A stretch of 64,000 bases of DNA from an uncultured Christensenellaceae bacterium. GTDB taxonomy: Bacteria > Bacillota > Clostridia > Christensenellales > UBA3700. Position 1 is the stretch's first letter. Each line of letters starts with the position of its first letter. The position numbers and the translations under genes were made by a program. Below, in pieces: positions 61,185-64,000 of this stretch. The notes below the pieces were generated by a model. That model had not been told where the DNA came from, did not search any database, and was given only the letters and a program-made list of their open reading frames with translations. The stretch spans positions 124,001-188,000 of the forward strand of contig CAJUOU010000003.1 in the NCBI GenBank assembly GCA_910588545.1, read 5' to 3'.

Positions 61185-63734
61185 TTATTTGAAAAACCAT
61201 TTTAAAACTACGTCTTTGATATTTTTAGGGGCTAGCAACACTCCTGTATTTTTTGCTATGTCACGTACTACATTACCTTTTGAGTCGATATTTGCAACCG
61301 ATTTGATACGCAATTTTTCAAGAACTTCCTGCTCTTTCATTTTACCCACGGGGATAGTGATTTCCGCTCTTCCGCCTGCCATAATATCAAAATAGTTATT
61401 ACTAAACGGCGTTTTTATGTTTTCCATAGATAATGCTACATATCTTGCAAATTTTTCCGCTTGAATACTTATTTTTGCAATGCCTTTCTTACAAACCACA
61501 CTAACTTTTAACTTAGGGTCAGGCAGCATAGCAAGTTTATTTTGCACAAACAAAAAGTCTTCCGCCGCAATTATTCTGCCCGACTTATCCGTAAGCTGTG
61601 CAACAAAAACAATCTCTCTTTCCTTGCCTGTTACAACTTCCTTTAAGTCCAATGTTGCTATAGTGCTGTTTTGATTTCCTGCAATCTCCACATTAAGTTC
61701 CCCGTTTGACATTACTATGCCGTCAAAGTCCTCGATTCTCCAATTTAAATTGCATTCCTCACTAATATTTACATCCGAGCTTAAATCGACTTTAACCACG
61801 CCTTTATTGCAAGTAACCGTCATTAAGATAGGGGAAAATACTTTTTTTAATTTGTACATTACCGCTTTATAATGTCCCAAATAATCAATACCCGAGCAAT
61901 CTATACCCGCCCAACAGTCATTTAACGAAGTCATTATTACCCCTCGGCATTTTGACATATTACGTCTTAAATGCTCTATCATTTCGGTATAGTACTCCGC
62001 TTGAGTAAGTTGCGAATAATATATCAAATCAGACATACTTCTCGGAACTCTGAATCTTGACGAAATATAGTAAAGCATTTTATTGTTTCCGTCACGATAC
62101 TTTTGCCTTTTTTCAAGCTCCAATCCGGATATGGTAAATTGCTTTTTGGATATAAATTCATCAAATACATTTGAGCTTGGCATTGACGGCATACCGAACT
62201 CGCCGCAAAACCTAGGAGTATGTTTGCCTAATTTTTGCATAGACCTCATACCGCCCCAAACTTCCCACATGTTTGTGATTCCGTTTTTGTAATTGTTTAC
62301 CTTATCACAAAATTTGCCCGAAAGCGGAGAGGACGGAATATACAAGAAACCGCACCCCATATTTTTAATTCTTTCGGGGATTTTTTTATAAAACACGTCA
62401 AAAATCGCACCTTTTAACGGTTTTTTACCAAATGTCCTTGATAGTTTGTGCTCCATTTCGTAGCTACCGCATAGCAAAACTACCGACGGATGATAATGTA
62501 ATTTTATTACGTTATATTTTATTTCCTTATCGACATTGGCAGAAAAATCTTGGTTTTCAAACGGATAAATCATGCCCGCAAAAGGCATATCTTGCCATAC
62601 CATTATACCCCTTTCGTCGCACATAGTGTAAAATTCGTCAGGCATATATCCGTTGCCCGCAAACACTCTTATTAAGTTTGCGTTTATATTGATTATGCTA
62701 TCCAAATAGCTTTCCATCTTCTTTTTATTAAAAAGCGATGACATGCTGTCAAGCGGCATTAAAGTAACACCTTTTACAAAAACCTTTTCGCCATTTAAAA
62801 CTATTCCGAATTTTTTGTAGCTGTCTACTTCTTCCTCTTCAAACCTAATGTCTTTTAAGCCGTAATTGAATGTTTTGCTATCTATTATTTCGTCGTTTTT
62901 TAACAAATCAAGCGAAATTTTATATAGTGCGGGTTTTTGAACTTTTGTGTAAATATCCCAAAGTTCTGGTTTGTTTATAGTGGCAACCAAGTCGTTTTGT
63001 TCTTCCACCTTAGCGCTTACTACTTTTATTACATTACCATTCGGCTCGGTTATGTTAAGTTTTAATGAATAATTTACATTGTCGCCAAGCTGTTTGCCTT
63101 TTACAGGTGCTTTGACAATGATTATTTGCGATTTGGAAATAGCCTCATTCCTAACCTGCGGTTTGCCTAAATAAATTTCGTCGTATCCAACAATTTTTAT
63201 ATTTCCGCAAATCCCGCTAAAAGGCAAAATCACATTATTGTTCCACCCGAAATGCACGGCAGGTTTACGTATAAACTGTACACCTGTCATACCCTCCTTA
63301 TTGGTTGGCATTGGATTGTTTTCCAACTTATTCTCTATATATGTAATCGGCGAACGGAATTTTATCCTTATCTTATTTGTAAGCCTAGATACAAAATTTT
63401 TGATATCTACTGTGTATTTTATAAACGAATTTTCCGCCCTGGCAACTAACCTGTCATTTATATAAATATCCGCAATACAATCTAACTTATCCGCCTCAAG
63501 CATAATAACAGGTTTTTTTAGTATATCCAAAGGTAAAGTAAACTCGCGGGCGTATTCCCAATCACGCTCGCCTATCCATTGAGTCAAATCTTCATTATTG
63601 TCATAATACGGGTGGTCAATCAAATTGTTCGCAAGCAAGTCGATATAATTGCTGCCGGGAACGACTGCCGTATACCATTTGCCTCTACCAACCTCATGAA
63701 AAGACCATTTTCCGTTTAAATCGAACTCTTTCAT
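61185..63734 (-). CDS. GH2 beta-mannosidase-like glycoside hydrolase
   Basis: 849 aa without signal peptide. N-terminal sugar-binding domain in the style of beta-mannosidases (FDLNGKWSFHEVGRGKWYTAVVPGSNYIDLLANNLIDHPYYDNNE.LTQWIGERDWEYAREF), Ig-like domain, then the TIM barrel: VFVKGVTLMPLDSM, IRVFAGNGYMPDEFYTMCDERGIMVWQDMPFA, acid/base region VVLLCGSYEMEHK and nucleophile region PRFCGEFGMPSMPS. C-terminal beta domains complete it. It probably removes beta-mannose from imported oligosaccharides. The acid/base motif (CGSYE instead of the common CGNNE) is slightly unusual, so specificity is uncertain. GAGG precedes the ATG. Confidence 0.88.
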   Translation of the reverse strand: MKEFDLNGKWSFHEVGRGKWYTAVVPGSNYIDLLANNLIDHPYYDNNEDLTQWIGERDWEYAREFTLPLDILKKPVIMLEADKLDCIADIYINDRLVARAENSFIKYTVDIKNFVSRLTNKIRIKFRSPITYIENKLENNPMPTNKEGMTGVQFIRKPAVHFGWNNNVILPFSGICGNIKIVGYDEIYLGKPQVRNEAISKSQIIIVKAPVKGKQLGDNVNYSLKLNITEPNGNVIKVVSAKVEEQNDLVATINKPELWDIYTKVQKPALYKISLDLLKNDEIIDSKTFNYGLKDIRFEEEEVDSYKKFGIVLNGEKVFVKGVTLMPLDSMSSLFNKKKMESYLDSIININANLIRVFAGNGYMPDEFYTMCDERGIMVWQDMPFAGMIYPFENQDFSANVDKEIKYNVIKLHYHPSVVLLCGSYEMEHKLSRTFGKKPLKGAIFDVFYKKIPERIKNMGCGFLYIPSSPLSGKFCDKVNNYKNGITNMWEVWGGMRSMQKLGKHTPRFCGEFGMPSMPSSNVFDEFISKKQFTISGLELEKRQKYRDGNNKMLYYISSRFRVPRSMSDLIYYSQLTQAEYYTEMIEHLRRNMSKCRGVIMTSLNDCWAGIDCSGIDYLGHYKAVMYKLKKVFSPILMTVTCNKGVVKVDLSSDVNISEECNLNWRIEDFDGIVMSNGELNVEIAGNQNSTIATLDLKEVVTGKEREIVFVAQLTDKSGRIIAAEDFLFVQNKLAMLPDPKLKVSVVCKKGIAKISIQAEKFARYVALSMENIKTPFSNNYFDIMAGGRAEITIPVGKMKEQEVLEKLRIKSVANIDSKGNVVRDIAKNTGVLLAPKNIKDVVLKWFFK

Positions 63735-63906
63735 ACTTACCTCGGCTATAATTTTAGCATAAAATTATTAAAATGTAAAGAGAAAAGGAAAAACATATCA
63801 ACCAAAACGCATATATATTGCCTTCTTTTAGCAAATTATTTTTTACAAAATTCCCTATATATCATACATAAAAACCACCCTTAATGTTAAAATTTTCCAA
63901 ATTATG

Positions 63907-63935
63907 TTGTTTAAAAGTTAATTTTGTGGTACAAT
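63907..63935 (+). promoter_or_regulatory. Promoter of the gene at the right edge
   Basis: TTGTTT, 17-bp spacer, TGGTACAAT (extended -10). Confidence 0.6.
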
Positions 63936-63989
63936 TATTGTAATTATAAATTTTTATTGACATTTTTCAATAAATTTTAAGAGGTAAAT

Positions 63990-64000
63990 ATGACTCAAAA
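63990..64000 (+). CDS. Start of a gene cut by the window end
   Basis: ATG preceded by AAGAGG at 5-nt spacing and by a promoter 55 bp upstream. Only MTQ is visible, so no identification is possible. Confidence 0.55.

Noticed and set aside
1..64000. CRISPR arrays, integrases, transposases or prophage genes
   Set aside because: No regularly spaced identical repeats with unique spacers, and no recognisable mobile-element proteins, were found. The 31-bp phased repeats are only two or three short operator-like copies.

Overview
The window is AT-rich and uses the standard code. It carries an oxygen-sensitive class III ribonucleotide reductase, Gram-positive lipoprotein signals, a T-box leader, BspA-type leucine-rich surface proteins and Shine-Dalgarno sites on almost every gene. 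This fits an uncultured, probably gut-associated anaerobic Clostridia/Firmicutes bacterium. No phage, integrase or intact insertion sequence is visible.

Layout. 1-4.4 kb is an accessory patch: the end of a surface protein broken by the window edge and by a junction near 840, a small XRE regulator, a Nim-like flavoprotein, tRNA-Arg(ACG), and a tandemly duplicated gene pair whose first copy is decayed. 4.8-7.6 kb is nrdDG behind a consensus promoter and two NrdR-type boxes. 7.7-16.2 kb (minus) has a zinc-ribbon/LRR lipoprotein, an MMPL exporter, tex and an acyl-CoA ligase. 16.4-19.2 kb is a polar amino acid ABC importer. 19.3-25.5 kb holds a GH13 amylase, an orphan response regulator with a degenerate receiver, rlmB-mrnC-gltX and radC. 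25.6-30.2 kb has an M20 dipeptidase, a second LRR lipoprotein divergent from an XRE repressor, and pdxS without pdxT. 30.4-33.7 kb is a second amino acid ABC operon ending in a TrpR/YerC-type regulator. 34-42.3 kb has a GH2 beta-galactosidase, an ABC-F protein, an unknown protein and adenine deaminase. 43-45.7 kb is cysE-cysS under a cysteine T-box. 45.8-54 kb has a phosphoglycerate mutase/homoserine kinase-like enzyme fused to a membrane-anchored ectodomain, a Fic protein and a 1189-aa exported protein. 54.4-61 kb has a Fic remnant, thioredoxin and a polyamine-type regulator-potABCD operon. 61-63.7 kb is a GH2 mannosidase, and the next gene begins at 63,990.

Most novel signals. (1) The solute-binding protein at 32.7-33.6 kb has its two sequence halves in swapped order, as in a circular permutation. 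Its operon carries a TrpR-like gene, and its promoter has a perfect palindrome exactly filling the -35/-10 spacer. (2) A cytoplasmic enzyme with an intact active site continues in frame into an acidic linker, a transmembrane helix and a 535-residue ectodomain. (3) Upstream of three XRE-family genes, operator-like repeats recur at 30-31 bp, about three helical turns; a similar pair precedes an ABC operon. (4) The ABC-F protein has lost both halves of one composite ATP site. (5) A short repeat centred on ATCGGYAYTAAT recurs in at least eight intergenic spaces.

Physiologically the segment looks like a scavenging fermenter. It imports amino acids and polyamines, hydrolyses starch, galactosides and mannosides in the cytoplasm, salvages adenine, and displays several large surface proteins.
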